NCBI GenBank assembly: GCA_937982665.1
Contig: CALJLD010000306.1
Coordinates: 1 to 37,256, forward strand
From: an uncultured Planctomycetales bacterium
GTDB lineage: Bacteria > Planctomycetota > Planctomycetia > Pirellulales > S012-138
Direction of reading: 5' to 3'
DNA: 37,256 nucleotides
Part shown: positions 8,671 through 16,340 of the stretch, piece by piece
How positions within the stretch are numbered: position 1 is the first letter of the stretch
How the letters are laid out: each line of letters begins with the position of its first letter
Program-made: the position numbers and the translations under genes
Notes under the pieces: model-generated
Databases searched by the model: none
What the model saw: only the letters and a program-made list of their open reading frames with translations
Told to the model about the DNA's origin: nothing

Positions 8671-10494
8671 ATGACCAATTCCACCACAAGTAAGTTCCAA
8701 GTCGCACTGGGCGGTCTGATCGACTTGCTCTCGCAGCACCTTTACACCAGCCCCGCAGTCTTTGTTCGAGAGCTGTTGCAAAACGGTGTCGATGCCATCT
8801 CCGCGCGACAAGGCATTGATCCGGACCACCAAGGCCACGTTCAGCTGGAACTCGTTGCGCCCCCCAACGGGCCAGCCACTTTGACCATTGTTGATAACGG
8901 CATCGGGTTGACCGAAGACGACCTGCACACATTCCTGGCCACCATTGGTCAGTCCTCCAAGAAAGGCAACATCGCCCAACAGCGACAAGACTTCCTTGGC
9001 CAATTCGGAATCGGCCTGCTTTCTTGCTTCATGGTCACGGATGAGATCGTGGTCATCTCCAAGTCCGCTCGCGATGCCGACGCACCGGCGGTGGAATGGC
9101 GCGGCCATGCCGACGGTACCTATGACGTGCGCAGTTTGGACCGGTCCGTACCGGTGGGCACCCAAGTCTATCTTCGCGCTAAAGAGGATGCGGCGGAATA
9201 CTTCTCATTTGATCGCTTGAGTGGCCTCGTCAAACATTACGGCGAATATCTTCAGCCGACTATTCAGCTTTCCTTCCGCGAACAGACATCGCATCTCAAT
9301 TCGCTCCCCATCTGGGAAGAAGAGACGGCAGAACCGGTCGCGCGCGAGCGGCTGCTCGAACGCGGTGGCGAAATCTTTGAGCGGAGTTTTCTGGATGTCA
9401 TTCCGTTGCGGGCCGAGTCCGGATCCGCCGAAGGCGTGGCTTTCATTCTGGCTGATCCCGCCGCCGCGTCGGCAAAGCAGAGCCATCGCGTGTACCTCAA
9501 GAACATGCTGGTCTCCGCCAACGCTTCCGACTTGTTGCCGGATTGGGCCTTCTTTGCGCACTGTATTGTTAATGCACGTGACCTGCGTCCAACCGCGTCG
9601 CGAGAAGCCTTCTACGAGGATGCTCGCTTGGAAGCCGTCCGCGAAGAATTGGGACAACGGCTTCGGGCGTATCTGTTTGACCTGGCGCGGGAAGAGCCGG
9701 ATCGGCTGCAGCATTTGATTTCCGTGCATCACCTGGCCGTAAAAGCGCTCGCGGCCGAGGACGACGAATGCCTGGAGGTCTTCGCCGATTGGCTGCCGTT
9801 TGAGACCACACAGGGAACCATGACCTTCGGCGAGTACCGGCGGGAGCATTCCACGGTGCGTTTTGTTTCCACGCGCGATCAGTTTCGGCAGATTGCGCCC
9901 GTGGCAAGTTCGGAGGACATCGCGGTCATTAATGCAGGCTACGCTTACGATCAGCAAATCCTGCAGCGGCTGGCCAACGCACGGCAAGAATTGGACATCC
10001 AGCCGTTTGAGATTGAGGAACTGGCCGATCGCTTTGAGGAACTCACCGAGAGCGAACAAGAAGAAACCCTCGACTTTGCCCGGCGTGCCGATACCGTTCT
10101 ACAGCCATACAAAACAGCGGTGGAACTCACGCGGTTTCGCCCTCGCGAATTGCCGGCGCTTTACGTCACAAACGCCAACGCGGATTTCCTGCGATCCGTG
10201 GAACAATCGCGCGAAGTTGCGGACGAGATGTGGAGCGGCGTCCTGGACAACCTCACCGCGGATGTGGCCTCCAGCTATTCGCGGCTGCATCTCAACTATG
10301 GCAATCCGCTTGTGCAGCGGATTGCCGGTTTGAATGACGTTCAAGCTCAGCGGCGATGCGTGGAAATGCTCTACGTGCAAGCGCTCCTGCTGGGGCACTT
10401 CCCTCTTAATAAACGGGAAACCGTGCTGCTCAACACCGGGTTATTGGGACTGATCAATTGGGCATTGCAAGCCGGAGAAGCGGACAGTGAGTAG
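8671..10494 (+). CDS. Divergent Hsp90-family ATPase (HtpG-like)
   Basis: This is a 607-residue cytoplasmic Hsp90-family chaperone. The GHKL ATP site is intact: RELLQNGVDA (E34, N38), the DNGIG loop (D75-G79), the lid TIGQSSKKG (91-99) and GQFGIG (110-115). The middle domain has the ATP-sensing arginine in RPTASREAFYED (R311), and the C-terminal dimerisation region keeps LNYGNPLVQRI. Numbering at the active site matches E. coli HtpG, but overall the sequence is well diverged and I would not call it the housekeeping htpG. Its stop codon (10492-10494) overlaps the GTG start of the next gene by 8 nt, so the two are translationally coupled. A TATGAT hexamer at 8616-8621 could be a -10 box, without a clear -35. 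There is no Shine-Dalgarno sequence before the ATG. Confidence 0.9.
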   Translation: MTNSTTSKFQVALGGLIDLLSQHLYTSPAVFVRELLQNGVDAISARQGIDPDHQGHVQLELVAPPNGPATLTIVDNGIGLTEDDLHTFLATIGQSSKKGNIAQQRQDFLGQFGIGLLSCFMVTDEIVVISKSARDADAPAVEWRGHADGTYDVRSLDRSVPVGTQVYLRAKEDAAEYFSFDRLSGLVKHYGEYLQPTIQLSFREQTSHLNSLPIWEEETAEPVARERLLERGGEIFERSFLDVIPLRAESGSAEGVAFILADPAAASAKQSHRVYLKNMLVSANASDLLPDWAFFAHCIVNARDLRPTASREAFYEDARLEAVREELGQRLRAYLFDLAREEPDRLQHLISVHHLAVKALAAEDDECLEVFADWLPFETTQGTMTFGEYRREHSTVRFVSTRDQFRQIAPVASSEDIAVINAGYAYDQQILQRLANARQELDIQPFEIEELADRFEELTESEQEETLDFARRADTVLQPYKTAVELTRFRPRELPALYVTNANADFLRSVEQSREVADEMWSGVLDNLTADVASSYSRLHLNYGNPLVQRIAGLNDVQAQRRCVEMLYVQALLLGHFPLNKRETVLLNTGLLGLINWALQAGEADSE

Positions 10495-11593
10495 CTATCT
10501 GGAAGTTGACGAACTCATGCGCGAAGCAGACACGCTGCCGTATGGGCCGGTCAAGATGTCGGTCATGCAGCAAGCCGTGCGCGCCGCGGATGAAACGCAC
10601 GACCTCGACTGTATGTTCTATACCCGCATCAAGCTGGTCTGCGCCGCAACTTTCTCCGGCGCCGGCGAGCAATCGCTGGTCGCCTTCAGTTGGTGTCTTA
10701 ACCAATACAAGAAAGACCCGCAGCAGTTTGCCGACTACGAGTACGAATTGTGTTGGGAGTTCAAGCACGTCCACGACAGCATCTTGCAGTTCCCTCAAGT
10801 CTCCGCCGAGCAGATCGAGGCCCTGCTGGATGACATGCAAGCCGTGTATTCCATGCACAACTACAGCATGCGCATGGTCAACAATCGGCGTTATTGTTGG
10901 GAAAAGGAGCGCGGAAACAAACAAGCGGCAATCGCCTACTTCGAAAAGTTCCAGTCCGATCCTCGTGACGGCATGGCGGACTGCATCGCCTGCGACCGCA
11001 ACACCGAGGTTCGTTTCTATCGCTACATCGGCAACCATCAGCGAGCGATCGATCATGCCCAACCGCTGTTCCGCAAAGAGCTGACTTGCGAGTGCGTGCC
11101 GCGCACCACCTATTCCACAATCCTGCCATCGTATGCGCAAACGCAACGCCTGGACGAAGCGGACCAACTCCGCGAAATCGGCTATCGCGAGATCCGCGAC
11201 AACCCCAACTACCTGAAAGAAATTGGCCACCAACTGAGCTACTTGAGCTTTCGTGGACAACTGAAAGTTGGCGCTAAGATGTTCGCGCGGCACGTCGAAT
11301 GGGCGTTGAATTCGTTTGAGCTGGGGGCGAAATTCGCTTTTCTCCACGGAGCCAAATGGCTGTTTGAGGAACTCATCGCGGAAATCAGCAAGCCGCCGAA
11401 ACCTCAGCCCAAGCTCAAACTCAACTTGCCGCAGTCTTTCCCCTTGTATCAGCAAGATGGAGTGTATGACGCCAACGAGATCCTGGACTGGGTGAATGCG
11501 GAAGCAGGCGACCTGGCCGCACGATTTGATAAACGCAACAAGACAACACGCTATGCCGAGATGTTGGCCAACTACCGCTATGCTTTCGCGTGA
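10487..11593 (+). CDS. Unrecognised protein coupled to Hsp90, paralogue 1 (possibly helical-repeat)
   Basis: I do not recognise this 368-residue cytoplasmic protein by name. It starts at a GTG inside the end of the Hsp90 gene. It is nearly half identical to the next gene. Features shared by both copies are FSGA-x-EQ-x-LVAF-x-WCLN (residues 56-72), LCWEFKH (88-94), MHNY (123-126), a C-x-x-C pair (C166/C169), AI-x-HAQPL, QLSYLSFRG, MFARH-x-EWAL and AKWLFEEL. A C-terminal block of about 60 residues contains the shared LNLP and FDKRN motifs. The regular helix-like spacing and recurring aromatic/alanine pairs suggest tetratricopeptide-type repeats, which I cannot confirm by eye. No signal peptide or membrane segment is seen. 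The operon position suggests a co-chaperone or client of the Hsp90. Confidence 0.8.
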   Translation: MSSYLEVDELMREADTLPYGPVKMSVMQQAVRAADETHDLDCMFYTRIKLVCAATFSGAGEQSLVAFSWCLNQYKKDPQQFADYEYELCWEFKHVHDSILQFPQVSAEQIEALLDDMQAVYSMHNYSMRMVNNRRYCWEKERGNKQAAIAYFEKFQSDPRDGMADCIACDRNTEVRFYRYIGNHQRAIDHAQPLFRKELTCECVPRTTYSTILPSYAQTQRLDEADQLREIGYREIRDNPNYLKEIGHQLSYLSFRGQLKVGAKMFARHVEWALNSFELGAKFAFLHGAKWLFEELIAEISKPPKPQPKLKLNLPQSFPLYQQDGVYDANEILDWVNAEAGDLAARFDKRNKTTRYAEMLANYRYAFA

Positions 11594-11705
11594 TCAAGTC
11601 AGCAACCTGATGAAGATCATCGCCTGAATTCCAAGCGAGATCTCCGCCAACCAGACCGCATCGTTACGTGCAAGCAAGGAACGCGCGCAAGCAAGGGAAC
11701 CGCAG

Positions 11706-12812
11706 TTGAGTGACGCTACGAAAGTCTACGAACTCTTTGACGAAGCCTATGGGCTGCCGCATGGCCCCGTGCGCGTGGCAATCTATATGGATGCGGTGCG
11801 CGTTGCGGATGAGGTTGGCGATGATGAATTGCGCTTTCGTGCTCGGAGAAACTTGTACGACACCGCCGGATTTTCCGGGGCTGATGAACAGGCACTCGTC
11901 GCCTTCGGCTGGTGCTTAAACAAGTACCGAGAAGACCCTGAGCGATACCGCACCTATGCCCGCAGCTTGTGCTGGGAGTTCAAACACATCGTCGGCACGG
12001 TGATCGGTCTGCCACAAATCTCGCTAGAGCAAGTTGAAGCTTTGATGCAGGACATGCAGTCCTTGTATGCCATGCACAATTACAACTTTCGCGAGATCGA
12101 CTGCCGTAGATATCGCCTGGCCAAGGCGCGCGGCCTGAAGGAAGAGGCCCTCGAGTATTACCACAAGTACAAGAGCCAGGATCGCGATTCCATCTCGGAC
12201 TGCCGCACATGCGAACGCAGCGCGGAAGTTGCTTATTACTGCTACATCGGCGAACGCGAAAAGGCGATTCAACACGCTCAGCCGCTTCTCCGTGGTGAGA
12301 TGACCTGCTTCTCAATTCCCAAAGCAACCTATTGCTGGATGCTGCGAACGTTCGCCTTGACCAATCGTCTGGAAGAAGCCGACCAGATGCAGGCCAAAGG
12401 CTATCGGCTCGTTCGCTCCAATCCCCATTTCCTCTGCCAGATCGGGGATCAACTCAGTTACCTGAGCTTCCGCGGCAAGCTGCAGATGGGCGTCAACATG
12501 TTCGCGCGGCACCTGGAGTGGGCGCTTGTCACTTTTGACTTGGAAGACAAGTTCTACTTCCTGATGGCCGCCAAGTGGCTGTTTGAAGAGTTGGAGTCCG
12601 CCGCGAGTTCCGGCCGCAAACCAACTCGCAAGCTGAACCTGCCGCGCGAGTTCCCGTTGCTTGAACCACAGGGCGAATACCGCATCTCCGATATCCTCAG
12701 CTGGCTCAATACGGAAGCCCGCCAGATTGCCGAGCGCTTTGACAAGCGAAACGGTACCTCGGCCTACATGGACGAATACAACGAGGGCTACCGCTACAAA
12801 GTGGGCGACTAG
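11706..12812 (+). CDS. Unrecognised protein, paralogue 2 of the Hsp90-coupled protein
   Basis: This 368-residue protein is the tandem paralogue of the preceding gene. By eye, 81 of the first 170 positions are identical without gaps, and the C-x-x-C pair (C166/C169) and all the shared motifs are kept. It also has the C-terminal block containing LNLPREFPL and FDKRNG. The start is a TTG at 11706, preceded by AAGGGA. A direct repeat, GCAAGCAAGGAAC at 11670-11682 and GCAAGCAAGGGAAC at 11687-11700, duplicates this ribosome-binding stretch. It lies 112 nt after the first paralogue, on the same strand and probably in the same transcript. The pair must come from a tandem duplication old enough to have diverged by about half. 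Function is unknown. Confidence 0.8.
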   Translation: MSDATKVYELFDEAYGLPHGPVRVAIYMDAVRVADEVGDDELRFRARRNLYDTAGFSGADEQALVAFGWCLNKYREDPERYRTYARSLCWEFKHIVGTVIGLPQISLEQVEALMQDMQSLYAMHNYNFREIDCRRYRLAKARGLKEEALEYYHKYKSQDRDSISDCRTCERSAEVAYYCYIGEREKAIQHAQPLLRGEMTCFSIPKATYCWMLRTFALTNRLEEADQMQAKGYRLVRSNPHFLCQIGDQLSYLSFRGKLQMGVNMFARHLEWALVTFDLEDKFYFLMAAKWLFEELESAASSGRKPTRKLNLPREFPLLEPQGEYRISDILSWLNTEARQIAERFDKRNGTSAYMDEYNEGYRYKVGD

Positions 12813-13180
12813 AGCGCATTGCGAATTGGCGCTATGACTGTGGCCGTACTTCACCAGGGCGCGCTTCGGCGCTCCAGCCAGCCGAAAGCAGTTGAAAAAG
12901 TACGCTAACGTCCGCATCACCGGGTGGCCCAGACGCTCCCGCGTCTGGGTGCCGCAGGCACAAGAGGATTGCAAGGAAACTGCCGCGCTGCGAGTGGATT
13001 GTCACTGGTTGTTGTGCGATTCGTAATCGATGTCATGCCACCGCAACTCACCTCCTCTTGTCGCTGCGCGACACAGACGCGTGAGCGTCTGTGCTACCCC
13101 TTGAACGCCTTGCGATGCGTTTTGATTCCACAGGCCGCAGTTCACCAGGGCTCGTTGTGGTCGCCCCAGCCGCCCGCACG
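12812..13180. repeat. Imperfect direct repeat pair with two inverted hairpin elements
   Basis: In the convergent gap, about 78 bp at 12812-12890 and 13103-13180 are imperfect direct repeats; both contain TTCACCAGGGC and a downstream CCAGCC. Between them are two copies of a 40-bp hairpin element in opposite orientation. The first is at 12921-12960 (arms CCCAGACGC / GCGTCTGGG, 12928-12936 and 12941-12949). The second is at 13061-13100 (arms CACAGACGC / GCGTCTGTG, 13072-13080 and 13085-13093). Reverse-complementing the second gives 31 of 40 matches to the first. They resemble REP/BIME-type interspersed elements. No gene is seen in 12813-13353. Confidence 0.65.
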
Positions 13181-13267
13181 GCAATTCGAGAAGCGCTTTA
13201 ACCCTCGTCAGGCAACAAGTTGGTTGACAGTTGCAGAGTTTCCCGGGTGGCCGGGGCTGGACCGCAG

Positions 13268-13303
13268 GGAAGCCCCGGAGCGCGAGTAGGAACCGGGGCT
13301 TCC
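13268..13303. terminator. Possible bidirectional terminator hairpin between convergent genes
   Basis: GGAAGCCCCGG (13268-13278) and CCGGGGCTTCC (13293-13303) form a perfect 11-bp stem with a 14-nt loop, between the plus-strand Hsp90 cluster and the minus-strand ROK kinase gene. There is no T-tract on either side, so it may be a factor-assisted terminator, an mRNA-stabilising stem, or just another interspersed palindromic repeat. Confidence 0.45.
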
Positions 13304-13353
13304 TTCGCTTACGCTCCGTCGACCCCCGTCCACCCAGTCAAGATGGCTGGCAG

Positions 13354-14385
13354 TTAGTTCTTAACGTTGACCGCAAGCGCCGCGGCGCCATGCAGCACCA
13401 CGTCTTCCCCCAGCGCCGCTGGCCGGATCTCAAAGGTTCCCGCAAGTGGCGGAAAGATGAACTGCTTGGTCGCTTCGCGGAGCGGAGCAAAGAACAGTTC
13501 TTCGCCTGCCAGCGAGACGCCACCGCCAACCACAACCACCTCTGGCGAAAGCATCGTCACGGCCTGGGCAATTCCCCAGCCGAGCGCCGTCACGGCTCGA
13601 GCAAAAACATCCTTGGCCAGGCGGTTGCCTACTTCCGCGGCGCTGGCGACATCGCGCGCGGACAAGCGCGCCAGGTCCGCGTCACAGCGATCCAGCAAAT
13701 CGGCCGCGTCCGCCTCGTCCGCTTCTTCCGCTTCAATCAATCGCTGCCGCACAACTTCAGGGCTGGACGGCGCTTTGCCAAAACTCGCCGCCAGCCGAAA
13801 AATCTCCGGGGACGACAAACGCTCGCGCGCAGCCTCGGCAATGCTCCAGCCACTGGCGATCGACTCAACCGTTTGCTCGGCAGTGTCCGCCGTCAGACCA
13901 GGTCGCAAATGCCCAATCTCGCAGGCGGCGTCGCCATGTCCCGCATAGATTCTTCCTTCGCGGATCAGCCCCCCGCCCACACCGCTCCCCACGGTGACGT
14001 ACAACACCGGATCGCAACCTCGCCCGGCACCCAGCATCGCTTCGCCAAGTGCTGCCGCGTTTGCGTCATTCTCAATTGACGCGGCCAGACCAAGCTCCTG
14101 CCGAATCCACTCAACCAGCGGAAAGTCATCCCAGCCGGCCACGTGATGACTCTTGATGATCTTGCCTTGCTGCGGATTGACGGGCCCGCCAAAGCCAACG
14201 CCAACGCTTTTCAATTCATGAGTGCGGACCATGCGTTTGCCTGCCGCGGCCACCGCATCCAAGATTCCCTTTGCCCCCGCCTCGGGATCGATCGACATTC
14301 GCTCATGCGCGACAAATGCCGAACCGTCGCCGGCGGTAACCGCCAGCTGCAACTTTGTGCCACCAATTTCAATCGCCAGGATCAT
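13354..14385 (-). CDS. ROK-family sugar kinase (glucokinase-like), zinc motif missing
   Basis: This 343-residue cytoplasmic protein belongs to the ROK family, whose kinases phosphorylate glucose or other hexoses with ATP. The ATP phosphate loop is IEIGGTKLQLAV (residues 5-16), the sugar/catalytic region is SIENDANAAALGE with the catalytic Asp, and the second phosphate motif is VTVGSGVGGGLI. The conserved GH of the zinc region (CEIGHLRPG) is present, but the downstream C-x-C-x4-C cluster of most ROK proteins is absent, replaced by a short LTADTAEQTVESIASG stretch. The start at 14385 was chosen because the domain begins there; the frame is open to 14463 but that extension is not family-like. 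Its neighbours give no clear pathway. Confidence 0.86.
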   Translation of the reverse strand: MILAIEIGGTKLQLAVTAGDGSAFVAHERMSIDPEAGAKGILDAVAAAGKRMVRTHELKSVGVGFGGPVNPQQGKIIKSHHVAGWDDFPLVEWIRQELGLAASIENDANAAALGEAMLGAGRGCDPVLYVTVGSGVGGGLIREGRIYAGHGDAACEIGHLRPGLTADTAEQTVESIASGWSIAEAARERLSSPEIFRLAASFGKAPSSPEVVRQRLIEAEEADEADAADLLDRCDADLARLSARDVASAAEVGNRLAKDVFARAVTALGWGIAQAVTMLSPEVVVVGGGVSLAGEELFFAPLREATKQFIFPPLAGTFEIRPAALGEDVVLHGAAALAVNVKN

Positions 14386-14618
14386 AGAGCCTGTCGTAAA
14401 GATTGCCCCGCGTATGCCAGCTGCTAACGATGCCCATTGTCTGGCGATGTGAGTTGATTGCAAGCAGAGCGATTTATGAAGAAGCGTTCATTCTTGGGCG
14501 ATCCGCGCGTCGCTGATGGCCAACCGTAGTATCGTCCTCTGCTTCAAGCTAGACTAACTCTCCCGCCGCGAATGTCCTTGTTCGCGATTCGCCCTGCCTG
14601 AAAGCTTGGAGAAGCATC

Positions 14619-16169
14619 GTGCCTTCGCGAATTTCCATGCGTTTGTTGTTAGCCGGTGTCATCATTGCCTGCCTGGCCAATTTCGCGAAAGCGGACGATC
14701 CGCGCGTGCTCTTGATTGGCTTCGACGGCTGCCGGCCGGACGCACTGGCCAAAGCCAACACACCGCACGTTGACGAACTGATCGCATCAGGCGTCTTCGT
14801 GAATTCCACGCGGTGTTTGCCGGAGCGGGATACCAAGGCCGATTCCATCAGCGGCCCAGGCTGGAGCAGTATGCTCACCGGCGTTTGGGCGGACAAACAC
14901 GGTGTGCTGGACAACAATTTCAGCGTCAAGCACTACGATCAATACCCGCACTTCTTCGCGCGAATTAAAGCCGCGCGCCCCGATGCCGAAACCTACTCGG
15001 TTGCGCATTGGTCGCCGATCTCTGAACACATTGTTTCCGCGGCCGACAAGAACGAGACCGCCGAGAGCGATGATGAAGCGGAACAGAAACTGATCGACGC
15101 GCTGACCAACGGCAACCCCGTCGCCGCGTTCTTGCATTTCAACGATCCCGATTCGACCGGCCACAGCAAAGGTTTCAGTCCCGCAGTTCCGGAATACATC
15201 ACTGCGATTGAGACGAATGACGCCCGCGTTGGTCGCATTGTCGCGGCGCTGAAAGCTCGACAAGGCTACGACGAAGAGAACTGGCTGATCCTGATCAGTT
15301 CTGATCACGGCGGCGAAGGGACAGGGCACTCGGGCGGTTTCACCAATCCCGCCATCGGCACAATGTTCATTGTCGCCAGCGGGAATGACTTTGAGCAGAA
15401 ACAAATCGAGCGGCCAACCCATATCGTGGACGTTGCGGCCACTGCTCTCAAGCACTTAGGCATCCCGATCGATCCGCAATGGAAGCTTGATGGCAAGCCA
15501 TTGCAAGAGGATGCCGCGGAACAAGATGAGCCGGCGTTTGTGCCGACCAGTCACTACAAAGAGCAGCACATCTCCGGCTGGCGCGTGATGATCAACGAAG
15601 ACCTGCTTGCGGACAAATCCGGCGTCGGCGATCAGGCAATCGCCACGCTGAAGGAGAAGCTTGACGAGATCAAGCAGCTTGTGCCGGGTACAGCTTGCGA
15701 GAAGCTGATGGGTGTCACTATCTGGCTGGGCGTCAATGACGGCAGCGCGCCGTGCGCGGAGTATCACCCCAGCCGCGATTGGTTGCAACGCAACGGATAC
15801 AACCCGGAGAAGGCGAAGTGTGTGGAGATCGGTTGTGCGGAGAACTTCGTCAAGTGGATCAACCATCAGCCAGCGATGGTCTTGCACGAACTTTCGCACG
15901 CTTATCACGATCAAGTGCTGGGCTTTAGCCACCGGGAAATTGCCGCCGCATGGCGAGCCGCCAAGGAGTCAGGCGACTATGATTCCGTCGATCATGTGCA
16001 AGGCCGAAAACGCGAACACTACGCGTTGACCAACCCTCAAGAGTTCTTTGCGGAAGCCAGTGAAGCCTACTTCTCGCGGAATGACTTCTTTCCCTTCGTC
16101 AAGGCGGAACTGGAAAAGCACGATCCGCAAGCGTTTGCTCTCGTAAAGAAACTGTGGGCTGACAAATAA
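14619..16169 (+). CDS. Secreted phosphodiesterase (NPP/alkaline-phosphatase fold) fused to an HExxH metallopeptidase-like domain
   Basis: This 516-residue protein has a signal peptide (cut near AKA-D, residues 23-26). Residues about 27-300 are a type I phosphodiesterase/nucleotide pyrophosphatase domain. Visible metal-site residues are D36 (FDGCRPD), a probable serine nucleophile in SISGPGWSSMLTG (S78), D176 and H182 in NDPDSTGH, D229/H230 in SSDHGGEGTGHSG, and H268. From about 320 a second domain begins; it holds HELSHAYHD (H423, E424, H427) and downstream NPQEFFAEASEAYF (E475, E479), the layout of a gluzincin-type zinc protease. The start is a GTG with GGAG 7 nt upstream; the next ATG (14637) would be badly placed. 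The substrate is unknown. The fusion is continuous, with no frameshift signs. Confidence 0.85.
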   Translation: MPSRISMRLLLAGVIIACLANFAKADDPRVLLIGFDGCRPDALAKANTPHVDELIASGVFVNSTRCLPERDTKADSISGPGWSSMLTGVWADKHGVLDNNFSVKHYDQYPHFFARIKAARPDAETYSVAHWSPISEHIVSAADKNETAESDDEAEQKLIDALTNGNPVAAFLHFNDPDSTGHSKGFSPAVPEYITAIETNDARVGRIVAALKARQGYDEENWLILISSDHGGEGTGHSGGFTNPAIGTMFIVASGNDFEQKQIERPTHIVDVAATALKHLGIPIDPQWKLDGKPLQEDAAEQDEPAFVPTSHYKEQHISGWRVMINEDLLADKSGVGDQAIATLKEKLDEIKQLVPGTACEKLMGVTIWLGVNDGSAPCAEYHPSRDWLQRNGYNPEKAKCVEIGCAENFVKWINHQPAMVLHELSHAYHDQVLGFSHREIAAAWRAAKESGDYDSVDHVQGRKREHYALTNPQEFFAEASEAYFSRNDFFPFVKAELEKHDPQAFALVKKLWADK

Positions 16170-16216
16170 TTGGCAATGCAGCAGTGCCATTCACAACCGC
16201 ATAGGCTCCTTCCGTC

Positions 16217-16236
16217 ATTCCCGCGCAGGCGGGAAT
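16217..16236. repeat. Short REP-like palindrome
   Basis: ATTCCCGC (16217-16224) and GCGGGAAT (16229-16236) form a perfect 8-bp stem with a GCAG loop, inside a longer CATTCCCGCGC...GGGAATCCAG context. This type of palindrome is widespread as an interspersed repeat in many bacteria (for example the neisserial dRS3 type). It lies 48 nt after the phosphodiesterase stop and could also help end that transcript. No gene is seen in 16170-16340. Confidence 0.5.
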
Positions 16237-16340
16237 CCAGAGAATAACGGGGTGCGCTGGCTCCCGGCGTCCGTAAGAGGACAAATTGACGCGTCGCTTC
16301 GTGTAACGAAAGAACCACCGCTCCACTTCCCTCAAGCGTT

